Positions 8,316 through 17,619 are shown, counted from the stretch's first letter. The stretch: DNA of 39,499 bases from Rhodocyclaceae bacterium (GCA_027492775.1 JAPUEC010000223.1:1-39499), one strand, 5' to 3'. Notes: generated by a model not told the origin, from the sequence alone. Numbers and translations are program-made.

Positions 8316-9043
8316 TTCATCAGCCGCTTGAGGCCGGGAATATTGAGAATCCGGATATGTTTTTGCTGAACGGCGACCAGGCCTTCTTCTTGAAAACGCG
8401 AGAAGGCGCGGGAGACGGTCTCGAACTTGAGACCCAGATAACTGCCGATTTCCTCGCGCGTCATGCGCAGATAGAACTCTGCCGGCGAGTAACCCCGTGC
8501 CGTGAAACGCTGCGAGAGGTTGAGCAGAAATGCGGCGAGCCGCTCCTCGGCGCGCATGGTGCCGAGCAAGAGCATGACGCCGTGGTCGCGGACGATCTCG
8601 CGGCTCATGACCTTGTGGAAATGCTTCTGCAGCGTGTGGATTTCACGCGAGAGGCTTTCGAGATGGGAGAAGGGGATGATGCAGACTTCGCTGTCTTCCA
8701 GGGCGACGGCGTTGCAGCTGTGGACTTCGGTGCTGATGCCGTCGAGGCCGAGCAATTCGCCCGTCATCTGGAACCCCGTGACCTGATCGCGCCCGTCTTC
8801 CATCAAGACGTCGGTCTTGAAGAAGCCGCTGTGAATGGCGTAGATGGAATCGAACGGCTGTCCGGCGCGGTAGAGGTGTTCGCCGCGTTTCAACCGGCGA
8901 CGATTGGCAACAAGATCATCGAACCGTTTGAGCTCGATGTCGGACAAACCCAAAGGCAGGCAGAGCTCATAGAGATTGCAATTCGAGCAGGCGGTTTTGA
9001 TCACCGACAAGGTAATCTCTTTGGGCGAAACATTCGTGCGCAC
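8303..9043 (-). CDS. fnr: FNR/ANR-type oxygen-sensing transcription regulator
   Basis: A 246-residue CRP/FNR-family regulator. Three N-terminal cysteines (19, 22, 28) in CSNCNLYELC and Cys121 in EVCIIPF match the four ligands of the O2-labile [4Fe-4S] cluster of FNR. The recognition helix contains ETVSR, which specifies TTGAT half-sites. The frame opens at a TTG at 9049, but the GTG at 9043 has GGAG 7 bases upstream, so it is preferred. An FNR-type site (9061-9074) lies just upstream in the divergent region shared with hemN, suggesting autoregulation. Likely targets visible here are hemN and the hemerythrin operon. Confidence 0.92.
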   Translation of the reverse strand: MRTNVSPKEITLSVIKTACSNCNLYELCLPLGLSDIELKRFDDLVANRRRLKRGEHLYRAGQPFDSIYAIHSGFFKTDVLMEDGRDQVTGFQMTGELLGLDGISTEVHSCNAVALEDSEVCIIPFSHLESLSREIHTLQKHFHKVMSREIVRDHGVMLLLGTMRAEERLAAFLLNLSQRFTARGYSPAEFYLRMTREEIGSYLGLKFETVSRAFSRFQEEGLVAVQQKHIRILNIPGLKRLMNHPR

Positions 9044-9060
9044 AGTCAATCTCCGCGTGC

Positions 9061-9102
9061 TTGATCCAGGTCAAGGGCCTGTTCATACCACCCACGCATA
9101 AT
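9061..9102 (+). promoter_or_regulatory. FNR-box class II promoter of hemN, shared with fnr
   Basis: TTGAT-CCAG-GTCAA at 9061-9074 matches the FNR consensus at 9 of 10 defined bases. CATAAT at 9097-9102 is a good -10, putting the box centre at about -41.5 from the predicted start, the classic activating position. The same box lies 18 bases upstream of the fnr start codon, where binding would tend to repress fnr. Confidence 0.75.
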
Positions 9103-9128
9103 CTGTATATTGAGAAACGGCGTTTTCA

Positions 9129-10523
9129 ATGAGCTTTGCAACTGAACACCTTGTCTTCGACCCCCAGGTCATTCGGAGGTTCGACGTCAATGGGCCCCGG
9201 TATACCTCCTACCCAACTGCCGACCGCTTCGTTGAGGCATTCAACGCGGAAGCGTACCGGCTATGGCTGGGGAAGCGGAATATCGGGGGTATCAGCCGAC
9301 CGCTCTCATTATACTTCCACATCCCCTTCTGTAACACCATTTGCTACTACTGCGCCTGCAACAAGATCATCACCAAGGATCACGGCCGCAGCGCCAAATA
9401 CCTGAAATATCTCGCCCGCGAGGTCGCGCTGCAAAGCGAATGTCTCGACGGTCCGCACGACGTCATCCAGCTGCATTGGGGCGGCGGCACCCCGACCTTC
9501 CTTTCGCACGACGAAATGCGCCAGCTCATGGCGGCGACGCGTCAGCATTTCCGCCTGCTCGACGGCGGGGAATATTCGATCGAAGTCGATCCGCGCAAGG
9601 TCGATGTCGAAACCGTTCAGCTACTCGGCGAGCTTGGGTTCAACCGCATGAGCGTCGGGGTCCAGGATTTTGACGAGCGCGTGCAGCAGGCGGTCAACCG
9701 CATCCAGACCGAGGAAGAGACGGAGGCGGTGATCACGGCCGCCCGGAACAGCGGCTTCAAATCGGTATCGATCGACCTGATCTACGGCCTGCCCAAGCAG
9801 ACGGTGATTGGGTTCAACCGCACCATTGAACGCGTGCTGGCGATGAATCCGGATCGCCTGTCGATCTACAACTACGCCCATCTGCCAAGCCTTTTCAAGC
9901 CGCAGCGTCGCATCAGCGAGGGCGAACTGCCGTCGCCCGACGCCCGCTTGCAGATCCTTTCGCTCACCATCCGCAAACTGACCGAGGCCGGTTACGTCTA
10001 TATCGGCATGGACCATTTCGCCAAGCCCGACGACGAACTGGCGGTGGCGCAGCGTCAGGGGCGCCTGCACCGCAATTTCCAGGGGTACTCGACCTACGCC
10101 GACTGCGACCTCATGGCCTTTGGCATCTCGGCGATCAGCAAGGTCGGCCCGACCTACTGCCAGAATATCAAGACCCTCGATGAATACTACGATCGCCTCG
10201 ACAATGGCATCCTGCCCATCGTCCGCGGCATCGAGCTGAATGCGGACGATATCCTGCGCCGCTCCATCATCCAGGCGTTGATGTGCCATTTCGAGCTTTC
10301 CATCGAAGCGATTGAAAGCTCGCACCTCATCGATTTCTCCAAATATTTCGCCTCGGAACTGGACGACCTGCGCGAACTCGAGCGCGCCGGCCTGGTGAAG
10401 ATCGACCGCGAGTGGCTGTCGGTGCTGCCGCCGGGACGCCTCCTGGTGCGCGCCATTTCGATGATTTTCGACCGCTACCTGCGGGCGGACCGCCAGCGTA
10501 CGCGCTACTCCAAGGTCATCTAG
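9129..10523 (+). CDS. hemN: Oxygen-independent coproporphyrinogen III dehydrogenase HemN
   Basis: A radical-SAM enzyme that decarboxylates coproporphyrinogen III to protoporphyrinogen IX for heme synthesis without O2. The 464-residue protein has the HemN-specific cluster motif in HIPFCNTICYYCAC (Cys68, 72, 75, 77), the GGGTP SAM-binding loop and the SVGVQDF segment. The N-terminal region RYTSYPTADRF is typical of true HemN rather than HemW. The length equals known HemN proteins. It is transcribed divergently from fnr under a class II FNR promoter, the usual arrangement for anaerobic heme supply. Confidence 0.95.
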   Translation: MSFATEHLVFDPQVIRRFDVNGPRYTSYPTADRFVEAFNAEAYRLWLGKRNIGGISRPLSLYFHIPFCNTICYYCACNKIITKDHGRSAKYLKYLAREVALQSECLDGPHDVIQLHWGGGTPTFLSHDEMRQLMAATRQHFRLLDGGEYSIEVDPRKVDVETVQLLGELGFNRMSVGVQDFDERVQQAVNRIQTEEETEAVITAARNSGFKSVSIDLIYGLPKQTVIGFNRTIERVLAMNPDRLSIYNYAHLPSLFKPQRRISEGELPSPDARLQILSLTIRKLTEAGYVYIGMDHFAKPDDELAVAQRQGRLHRNFQGYSTYADCDLMAFGISAISKVGPTYCQNIKTLDEYYDRLDNGILPIVRGIELNADDILRRSIIQALMCHFELSIEAIESSHLIDFSKYFASELDDLRELERAGLVKIDREWLSVLPPGRLLVRAISMIFDRYLRADRQRTRYSKVI

Positions 10524-10579
10524 GCCGACTTCACGCGGCTGGTGTACCCTTGTCCTTCGTTCCCGGATGAAGCTCGGCG

Positions 10580-11233
10580 ATGCTGTCTGTCTATCCCTCC
10601 CTTTTTCTCGTCGGCCTTCTCGGCGGGGTGCATTGCGTCGGCATGTGCGGCGGTATCGTCGGCGCGCTTTCGCTGGGCGGGCCGTCGCGGTGGCCTTTGC
10701 ATCTTGCCTATAACGGCGGCCGCATCGTTTCCTATGCATTGGCCGGTGCGCTGGCGGGTGGGCTGGGGAGCGCCGGACTGGCGTTAGAGGGGCAATGGCC
10801 GGTCCGCCTGGCGCTTTACGTTTTCGCCAATCTCATGTTGGTCGCCCTGGGGCTTTATCTCGCCGGCGCCACCGGATTGCTCGCGCCGGTCGAGCGCCTG
10901 GGCGGAGTCTTGTGGCGACGGCTGCAACCGCTTACGCGGCGATTCCTGCCCGCCCGCAACATCGGGCAAGCATTCCCGCTCGGCCTCCTTTGGGGCTGGC
11001 TGCCCTGCGGATTGGTCTATAGTGCGCTGGTGACCGCTCTCGGCACGGGTTCTTCCGGGGAGGGGGCACTGGCGATGCTGGCCTTCGGCCTGGGCACCTT
11101 GCCCAACCTCCTGCTCGCCGGATTGCTGCTGGCGCGCTTGCGGGAATGGACCAGACATCGGGCGGTCCGCATGGTTGCCGGCGCCCTGGTGGCGGCATTC
11201 GGCGTTTTCGGGCTGATTGCCGTCCTGAAATGA
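10580..11233 (+). CDS. SafE/TauE-like (UreH-type) membrane protein
   Basis: A 217-residue membrane protein with about six hydrophobic segments. The N-terminal GGVHCVGMCGG and the mirrored central GLLWGWLPCGLVYSAL, each with Cys or His residues in a helix, are hallmarks of the sulfite-exporter-like/UreH transmembrane family. Members near cbb3 oxidase, hemN and fnr genes are thought to help metal handling or oxidase assembly; no cco genes are seen in this window. It begins 56 bases after hemN and is followed by a UspA gene after 12 bases. The substrate is unknown. Confidence 0.78.
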   Translation: MLSVYPSLFLVGLLGGVHCVGMCGGIVGALSLGGPSRWPLHLAYNGGRIVSYALAGALAGGLGSAGLALEGQWPVRLALYVFANLMLVALGLYLAGATGLLAPVERLGGVLWRRLQPLTRRFLPARNIGQAFPLGLLWGWLPCGLVYSALVTALGTGSSGEGALAMLAFGLGTLPNLLLAGLLLARLREWTRHRAVRMVAGALVAAFGVFGLIAVLK

Positions 11234-11245
11234 TATGAGGCCAAT

Positions 11246-11671
11246 ATGAAAATTCTATTGCCGGTCGATGGCTCTGACTGCGCCCTGCGCGCCGCCGAGG
11301 CGTTGGTCACCCTGGCAGCGGGCTTGCGCGAAAGACCCGAGGTGCATGTGCTTCATGTTCACCCGCCCATTCCCATCGGCCTTGTCCAGGCGCATGTCGG
11401 CGCGGAAGCGATCCAGCGCCATTACCGCGAAGAAAGCGAGGCCGAGATGTTGCCGGTGCGGCAGGCGCTGAAAGCCGCTGGCATCGTTTTCGTGCCCCAT
11501 ATCCATGTCGGCGAGCCGGCGCCGGTGATCGTCAAGCTTGCCGGCGAACTGGCCTGCGCCCTGATCCTGATGGGGACGCATGGTCGCGGCATGATCGGCA
11601 ATGCCATGCTGGGATCGGTGGCGGCGAAAGTCGTGCACCTGGCGCCTTGTCCGGTGGAACTGGTGAAATGA
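11246..11671 (+). CDS. Universal stress protein, UspA family
   Basis: A 141-residue Usp domain protein beginning MKILLPVDGSDCALRA and ending with the ATP-binding pattern GRGMIGNAMLGSVAAKV. It lies 12 bases after the SafE-like gene, and its stop overlaps the copA start (ATGA), so it is probably co-transcribed with both. Usp genes are commonly found among FNR-controlled genes; nothing in the sequence identifies a specific ligand beyond probable ATP. It differs clearly from the Usp gene at 3370. Confidence 0.9.
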   Translation: MKILLPVDGSDCALRAAEALVTLAAGLRERPEVHVLHVHPPIPIGLVQAHVGAEAIQRHYREESEAEMLPVRQALKAAGIVFVPHIHVGEPAPVIVKLAGELACALILMGTHGRGMIGNAMLGSVAAKVVHLAPCPVELVK

Positions 11672-13866
11672 GCGGCAACGGAAATCCCCGCGTCGTCGAG
11701 TTCGCCATCGGCGGCATGACCTGCGCCGCCTGCTCGACGCGGCTGGAGAAAGTGCTGAACCGCCTTCCCGGGGTCGAGGCCAACGTCAACCTCGCCTCGG
11801 AACGGGCGCGGGTGCGGCTTTCCGGTGAGAAGGACGAAAACGACGTCGTCGCCGCGGTTGCCAAGGCGGGATTCTCGGCCGCGCCAGCCGACGCTCAAAC
11901 GCACGCGGCGGAAAAGGCGAAGAAGGCCGCAGCCTATCTCGTCGAGCGGCGGCGCTTCTGGATCTCGGTCGCGCTGACGCTGCCGCTGGTGGCGCAGATG
12001 TTCTTCATGCTCGGCGGCTCGCATGCCGAGTTGCCGCGCTGGGTTCAATTTGCCCTGGCCACCCCGGTCCAGTTCTGGGTGGGCTGGCGTTTCTACGATG
12101 GTGCTTATAAAACCCTGCGCGGCGGCGGCGCCAACATGGATGTCCTGGTGGCGTTGGGTACCAGTATGGCCTGGGGGTTTTCCGCCGCGGTGACCGCGCT
12201 CGGACTCGATCAGCACGTCTATTTCGAAGCCGGGGCGGCCGTCATCACCCTTGTCTTGCTCGGCAAGCTCCTCGAAGCGCGGGCCAAGGCCAGGACTTCG
12301 GAAGCGATTGAAGCGCTGGTCCGCCTGCAACCCAAGACCGCCCGCGTCGAGCGCGACGGACAACTGCTCGAAGTGGCGGTGGAAAGCCTGATGCCGGGCG
12401 ACGTTTTCATCGTTCGCCCGGGCGACGCGGTGCCGGTCGATGGCGAGGTCATCGATGGCCGTTCGAGCGTCAATGAAGCCATGCTCACCGGCGAGAGCAT
12501 GCCGGTGAAAAAGACCGCGGGCGAACGCGTCTTTGCCGCCACCACCAACGGTGAGGGCATGCTGCGTTGCCGTGCCACCGGCGTCGGTGAGCATACCCTG
12601 CTGGCGGGGATCATCCACATGGTGGGCGAGGCGCAGGGCTCGAAGGCGCCAGTGCAGCGTCTGGCCGACCGCATTTCGGGCATCTTCGTGCCGGTGGTGT
12701 GCGTCATCGCGCTGCTTACTTTCCTTGCCTGGTGGCTCTCGGGTAGCCCGTTCTCCCTGGCACTGGTCAATGCCGTTGCGGTGCTGGTTATCGCCTGCCC
12801 CTGCGCGCTGGGATTGGCGACGCCGACCGCGATCATGGTGGGTACGGCGCAAGGCGCCAAGGCGGGAATACTGGTGAAGAACGCGGAAGCGCTCGAGCGG
12901 GCGGAAAAAATCACCGTCGTGGCGCTGGACAAGACCGGCACCCTGACCCTGGGGCGCCCGAGCGTGACCGACGTCGTTGCCCTTTCGGGCGACGCGGGTA
13001 CGGCATTGGCATTGGCGGCGGCGTTGGAAAAAGGATCGGAACATCCTCTGGCGCGCGCCATTCTCGAGCGGGCCGGCGACGCGCTCCCCGCATCGCTCGA
13101 GGATTTCGAGGCCAAGCCCGGTTTCGGGGTCGAGGGCCGCAGCGCGGGGCGTGCCTTGCGCTTGGGTGCGCCGGAATGGGCGGGCTGCGCCAGCCCTGAA
13201 ATCGATCGCCTGCGCGCCGAGGGCAAGACGGTCATCGGGCTCTCCGCCGATGGCGAGGGTTTGGCGCTCTTCGCCATCGCCGACCCGCTCAGGCCGCGGT
13301 CCAAAGGTGCGGTGGCTCGACTCAAGGCGCGCGGCATCCGGGTGGTGATGTTGACCGGCGACAACGCGGCGACCGCAGCCGCCATCGCCCGTCAGGCAGG
13401 CATCGACGAAGTCAGGGCGGGCATTCTTCCCGGCGGCAAGGCGGCGGTGATCGCGGAATTGAAAGCGGGTGGGGCAGTGGTCGCCATGGTGGGCGACGGT
13501 ATCAACGACGCCCCGGCGCTGGCGGCGGCCGATGTCAGCCTCGCTATCGGCGCCGGCTCCGATGCGGCGATCGAAGCCGCAGATCTGACGTTGATCCGCA
13601 ACGATCCGGCCAGCATCGGCGACGCCATTGATCTTTCACAAGCGACGCTGAGGAAGATCAGGCAGAATCTGTTTTTTGCTTTCGTCTATAACTTATTGGG
13701 TATCCCGCTGGCGGCGATGGGCATGCTCAACCCGGTGGTTGCCGGTGCGGCGATGGCAATGAGCTCGGTTTCGGTGGTCACAAGTTCATTGCTCTTGCGA
13801 CGCTGGCAACCGGCGAACGGTGAAACGGATGACGCAGAACAAGAACACGGGTCGGCCAGGCCATGA
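11668..13866 (+). CDS. copA: P1B-type Cu(I)-exporting ATPase CopA
   Basis: A 732-residue P-type ATPase that would move Cu(I) out of the cytoplasm. Order of parts: one N-terminal HMA domain with GMTCAAC (Cys19, Cys22), membrane helices, an actuator loop with TGESMP, the metal-site CPC (377-379) in IACPCALG, the phosphorylation site DKTGT (Asp421), an SEHPLA nucleotide-binding His, and the hinge GDGINDAP. The last two helices contain YNLLGIP and MAMSSVSVV, as in Cu(I) pumps. It lacks the extra N-terminal region usual in CcoI/FixI, so export is likelier than oxidase assembly. ATG 11668 is chosen over the upstream TTG; its overlap with the usp stop suggests translational coupling. Its 3' end overlaps the next gene by about 38 bases. 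Confidence 0.92.
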   Translation: MSGNGNPRVVEFAIGGMTCAACSTRLEKVLNRLPGVEANVNLASERARVRLSGEKDENDVVAAVAKAGFSAAPADAQTHAAEKAKKAAAYLVERRRFWISVALTLPLVAQMFFMLGGSHAELPRWVQFALATPVQFWVGWRFYDGAYKTLRGGGANMDVLVALGTSMAWGFSAAVTALGLDQHVYFEAGAAVITLVLLGKLLEARAKARTSEAIEALVRLQPKTARVERDGQLLEVAVESLMPGDVFIVRPGDAVPVDGEVIDGRSSVNEAMLTGESMPVKKTAGERVFAATTNGEGMLRCRATGVGEHTLLAGIIHMVGEAQGSKAPVQRLADRISGIFVPVVCVIALLTFLAWWLSGSPFSLALVNAVAVLVIACPCALGLATPTAIMVGTAQGAKAGILVKNAEALERAEKITVVALDKTGTLTLGRPSVTDVVALSGDAGTALALAAALEKGSEHPLARAILERAGDALPASLEDFEAKPGFGVEGRSAGRALRLGAPEWAGCASPEIDRLRAEGKTVIGLSADGEGLALFAIADPLRPRSKGAVARLKARGIRVVMLTGDNAATAAAIARQAGIDEVRAGILPGGKAAVIAELKAGGAVVAMVGDGINDAPALAAADVSLAIGAGSDAAIEAADLTLIRNDPASIGDAIDLSQATLRKIRQNLFFAFVYNLLGIPLAAMGMLNPVVAGAAMAMSSVSVVTSSLLLRRWQPANGETDDAEQEHGSARP

Positions 13867-16333
13867 ACGAGGTCTCGAGGAAACGCTCGATACTCGCGAG
13901 CCGCTGACTTACCACATCGATTTCCAGAGCGGCCGTTATCGATCCGTCAGCGCCGCCGTCGCCGATCTTTTCGGCCTCGCGCAGGGCGACTTCCTCGTTG
14001 CTGGCCTGGGCGTCGTCCGCCGCAGCATGCGGGCCGGCGCCTGGCGTCGCATGGTCGTGCGTCTTCACCGCTTGTCGCGCAACCATCCGGGCGGCCGGAC
14101 GCAGATGGAAGCGCGCTATGCGCTTCGCCTGGCCGACGGCAAGCTCCATTATTTTTCCGATCGCCTCACCCTGGAATGCGATGCGAAGGGACGGCCGATT
14201 TCGGGTCACGGGATCGTCGCCGACGTCACCGAACGCGTCATGATCGAACATGCGCTGCGTGAGAGCGAGGAGCGCTTCCAAGAACTGCTTGGCAGCCTCG
14301 ATGAGATGGTCTGGTGCTATGCCGTCGACACCCAGCGGGTTCTTTACGTCAATGACGCGGTGGAGCGCATTTACAAGCGCGCCAAGGCGGATTTTCTCGC
14401 TTGTCCCAGGCTCTGGCGCACGGCCATCCATCACGACGACCGGCCCTTGGCCGATGCCGCCGCCCATCGCGTGCTGGAAACCGGCCGGGCGGAGTGCGAT
14501 TGCCGCATCCTCGACGCGCATGGCGAAATCCATTGGCTGCACTTCAGCCTTTACCGCATCGACCGCGACGGCCCCCGTAACTATCGCGTGGTCGGCGTTG
14601 GCGTGGATATCACCGAGCGCAAACGGGTCGAACTGGCGCTGGCCGAAAACGAGGAATTGCTCCGCATCACCATGAATTCGGCCCAGGTCGGGTTTTTTGT
14701 CGTGCAGGACGGCAAATTGGCGTTCGTCAACCCGCTGCTGCCGCAGCTCTTCGGATACACGGCGGAGGAAATGATCGGCATGAGCCCGCTCAATCTCACC
14801 GCGCCCGAAAAGCGGGACATGGTGCTGGATCAGCAGCGCCGCCGGGCAGCCGGGGAGGGTGGAAAGTCCTATGAAAGCGTGGCGCTGCGCAAGGATGGCT
14901 CGACCTTCCCGGTGATGGACCTGGCGTCGCCAGCCAATTTCCGGGGGCGTATGGCTTCCGTCGGCACGGTGTTCGATCTCACCGAGCGCAAGGAAGCCGA
15001 AAAACGTATTCTCGAACTGGCGTTCTTCGATCCCCTGACCAAGCTGCCCAACCGGCGCCTGCTCGAAGACCGCTTCAACCAGGCCCTGGCCCAGGCGGAG
15101 CGCAAGCAAGGCAAGATTGCGGTCTTTTTCCTCGATCTCGACAATTTCAAGCGGGTCAATGATTCACTCGGCCACAGTGTCGGCGACCTGTTGCTCTGCG
15201 CGGTTGCCGAGCGTATCCAGAAGATCGTGCGCCGGGAAGATACGGTGGCGCGCCTCGGCGGGGACGAGTTCATCATGGTTTTGCCCAACGCCGACGGCGA
15301 GCACGCCGCCGAACTGGCGCGCCGCTTCATGGGCGTGTGCTCGGAACCTTTCCTGCTCGGCACGCATGAACTCAGCATCACGCCTTCGGTCGGCATCAGC
15401 CTCTATCCGGACGACGGCGGGGATTTCGAGGCGCTGCTCAAGAACGCCGACACCGCCATGTATCAGGCGAAGGAGGCGGGGCGGCAGAATTTCCAGTTCT
15501 ACGCCCACAACATGAACGTTGCGACGCTCGAGCGGCTGTTGCTCGAGAACAGTCTGCGGCAGGCGCTGAGCAACGATCAATTCATGCTCGTCTATCAGCC
15601 GCTGGTGGCGCTCAAGACCGGCGATATCGTTGGCTGCGAGGCGCTGATCCGCTGGCGCCACCCGGAACTCGGCATGGTGCCGCCGGCCCGCTTCATTCCG
15701 GTTGCCGAAGACACCGGCCTCATCAATGCCATCGGCGAATGGGTGTTGAACGAAGCCTGCGGCCAGGCCAAGGCGTGGCAAGACGCCGGTCTGGCCCCCT
15801 TGACCATGGCGGTCAATGTCTCGCCGGTGCAGTTCCGGCAGAGCGGATTTGTGGCCATGGTGGCGGGCATCCTTGCATCGTCGGGGCTGGAGTCGGAGTA
15901 TCTGGAGCTCGAATTGACCGAGCGCACCGTGATGCACGACGCGGAAGCCAATCTCGATACGCTGTCGTCGCTGCATCGTATGGGCGTCGCGCTGGCGGTG
16001 GACGATTTCGGCACCGGATATTCATCGCTGGCTTACCTCAAGCGTTTTCCGGTGGGGAAACTCAAAATCGACCAGTCCTTCGTCCGAGACATCGTCGAAG
16101 ATGCGGACGATCTCGCCATCGCGGCGACGGTGGTCAGTATCGGCCATAGCCTGCGGCTCGACGTGCTGGCGGAAGGCGTCGAGAACGAACAGCAGTTGCG
16201 TCTGCTCGAAGCGCGTCACTGCGATCTGGCGCAGGGGTATCATTTCAGCGTGCCGCTGCCGCCCGGCGAGTTCGCCGAGCTGTTGCGCGGGCAGCCATTC
16301 CGGAAAATGGAGGGAAAATGGAAGACGTGGTGA
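13829..16333 (+). CDS. PAS-containing GGDEF-EAL cyclic di-GMP enzyme
   Basis: An 834-residue soluble protein. About three PAS-like regions (roughly 25-145, 150-260 and 275-390, the last two each ending in a D(I/L)TERK motif) precede a GGDEF domain with intact GGDEF (477-481) and an RRED inhibitory site five residues before it. An EAL domain follows, with CEALIRW (Glu604) and DDFGTGYSS. Both synthesis and breakdown of c-di-GMP are therefore possible. No membrane segment is visible. Its start lies inside the copA coding region (ATG 13829; GTG 13820 also possible) and its end overlaps the CopZ-like gene, so it is embedded in a copper operon. The PAS signal is unknown. Confidence 0.9.
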   Translation: MTQNKNTGRPGHERGLEETLDTREPLTYHIDFQSGRYRSVSAAVADLFGLAQGDFLVAGLGVVRRSMRAGAWRRMVVRLHRLSRNHPGGRTQMEARYALRLADGKLHYFSDRLTLECDAKGRPISGHGIVADVTERVMIEHALRESEERFQELLGSLDEMVWCYAVDTQRVLYVNDAVERIYKRAKADFLACPRLWRTAIHHDDRPLADAAAHRVLETGRAECDCRILDAHGEIHWLHFSLYRIDRDGPRNYRVVGVGVDITERKRVELALAENEELLRITMNSAQVGFFVVQDGKLAFVNPLLPQLFGYTAEEMIGMSPLNLTAPEKRDMVLDQQRRRAAGEGGKSYESVALRKDGSTFPVMDLASPANFRGRMASVGTVFDLTERKEAEKRILELAFFDPLTKLPNRRLLEDRFNQALAQAERKQGKIAVFFLDLDNFKRVNDSLGHSVGDLLLCAVAERIQKIVRREDTVARLGGDEFIMVLPNADGEHAAELARRFMGVCSEPFLLGTHELSITPSVGISLYPDDGGDFEALLKNADTAMYQAKEAGRQNFQFYAHNMNVATLERLLLENSLRQALSNDQFMLVYQPLVALKTGDIVGCEALIRWRHPELGMVPPARFIPVAEDTGLINAIGEWVLNEACGQAKAWQDAGLAPLTMAVNVSPVQFRQSGFVAMVAGILASSGLESEYLELELTERTVMHDAEANLDTLSSLHRMGVALAVDDFGTGYSSLAYLKRFPVGKLKIDQSFVRDIVEDADDLAIAATVVSIGHSLRLDVLAEGVENEQQLRLLEARHCDLAQGYHFSVPLPPGEFAELLRGQPFRKMEGKWKTW

Positions 16334-16530
16334 TCAAAGTGGGCGGCATGAGCTGCCAGGGGTGTGTCAAGAACGTGACCGGCGTGCTCTCGGCGCTGGC
16401 CGGCGTCGATCAGGCCGAAGTGTCGCTCGAAGCGGGTACGGCCCATGTGGTTTTCGACCCGGCCAAGGTCCAACGGGCGGATTTGAAAGCCGCCATCGAA
16501 GATGCCGGTTTCGACGCCGACTTGCCCTGA
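16318..16530 (+). CDS. CopZ-like heavy-metal-binding chaperone (HMA domain)
   Basis: A 70-residue single HMA domain with GMSCQGC (Cys13, Cys16), the Cu(I)-binding loop of Atx1/CopZ proteins, and the usual beta-alpha-beta-beta-alpha-beta pattern. It likely delivers Cu(I) to the CopA pump encoded 2.5 kb upstream in the same transcription unit. Its ribosome site GGAGGG lies inside the end of the GGDEF-EAL gene, and the coding regions overlap by 16 bases. selD starts 12 bases downstream. Confidence 0.88.
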   Translation: MEDVVIKVGGMSCQGCVKNVTGVLSALAGVDQAEVSLEAGTAHVVFDPAKVQRADLKAAIEDAGFDADLP

Positions 16531-16542
16531 GGCTGCGCCGGT

Positions 16543-17592
16543 ATGAATCCGCTCGACCCCATCCGCCTGACCCAGCTCTCTCACGGGGGTGGCTGTGGCT
16601 GCAAAATCGCGCCCGGCGTCCTGGAAAAAATCCTGGCACAAGGCATCGGCGGATTGGTGCCGCCGCAATTGCTCGTCGGTCGCGAGACCAGCGACGACGC
16701 GGCGGTTTATCAGATTAACGACAATCAGGCGATTGTGGCGACGACCGATTTTTTCATGCCCATCGTCGACGACCCGCGTGATTTCGGCAGGATCGCCGCC
16801 ACCAACGCGATTTCGGACATCTATGCCATGGGCGGGACGCCGCTCTTCGCTCTGGCGCTGGTCGGCATGCCGGTTGCCACCTTGCCGCTGGAGGTCATCG
16901 CCCGCATTCTCGAGGGCGGGGAGGCGGCCTGCGCCGGGGCAGGCATTCCCGTGGCCGGCGGCCATACCATCGACTCGGTCGAGCCGATTTACGGCTTGGC
17001 GGTGATCGGTATCGTCAATCCCCGGCACTTGAAGCGCAATTCCAGTGCGCGCGCCGGCGACAAGATCATTCTCGGCAAACCGCTGGGCGTCGGGATTTAT
17101 AGCGCCGCGTTGAAGAAAGATAAACTGTCGCCACCCGATTACGCGGCCATGATCGAGCTCACCACCCGCTTGAACACGCCCGGGCCGGTGCTTTCCTGCC
17201 TTTCCGGCGTGCATGCGCTCACGGACGTTACCGGCTTCGGGCTGCTCGGCCATCTATGGGAAGTGTGCAAGGGTTCGAATCTCTCGGCGGAAATCGATTT
17301 CGCCAAAATTCCTCTCTTGCCCTCCGCCTCGGCGTTGGCCGATGCGGGATTTATCACCGGCGCGTCGGCGCGCAACTGGTCGAGCTACGGCGGCAACGTC
17401 GAATTGATTGCGCCCCTCGGCGACACCGAACAGGCGCTCTTGACCGATCCGCAGACCTCCGGGGGCTTGCTCGTCGCCTGCGCCCCGGAGGGTGTGACGG
17501 AGGTTCTGTCCGGCTTCCTGCAACACGGCTTCAACTTCGCTTCGGTCATCGGCCAAATGGCCGATGGGCAACCGCACATCACGGTGCGGTAA
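16543..17592 (+). CDS. selD: Selenide, water dikinase SelD
   Basis: SelD makes selenophosphate from selenide and ATP, for selenocysteine or for 2-selenouridine in tRNA. The 349-residue protein has the catalytic motif GGGCGCK (Cys18, Cys20, Lys21), all with ordinary Cys codons, and downstream ATP- and Mg-binding signatures such as TTDFF, ATNAISDIYAMGG and GGHTI. The length matches the family. It follows the CopZ-like gene by 12 bases. No selA, selB, selU or visible Sec-containing gene lies in the window; the FDH-like gene nearby has Gly where Sec would be, so the user of selenophosphate must lie elsewhere. Confidence 0.95.
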   Translation: MNPLDPIRLTQLSHGGGCGCKIAPGVLEKILAQGIGGLVPPQLLVGRETSDDAAVYQINDNQAIVATTDFFMPIVDDPRDFGRIAATNAISDIYAMGGTPLFALALVGMPVATLPLEVIARILEGGEAACAGAGIPVAGGHTIDSVEPIYGLAVIGIVNPRHLKRNSSARAGDKIILGKPLGVGIYSAALKKDKLSPPDYAAMIELTTRLNTPGPVLSCLSGVHALTDVTGFGLLGHLWEVCKGSNLSAEIDFAKIPLLPSASALADAGFITGASARNWSSYGGNVELIAPLGDTEQALLTDPQTSGGLLVACAPEGVTEVLSGFLQHGFNFASVIGQMADGQPHITVR

Positions 17593-17619
17593 GCACATCG
17601 GTCGCATACCCCCAAGGGT

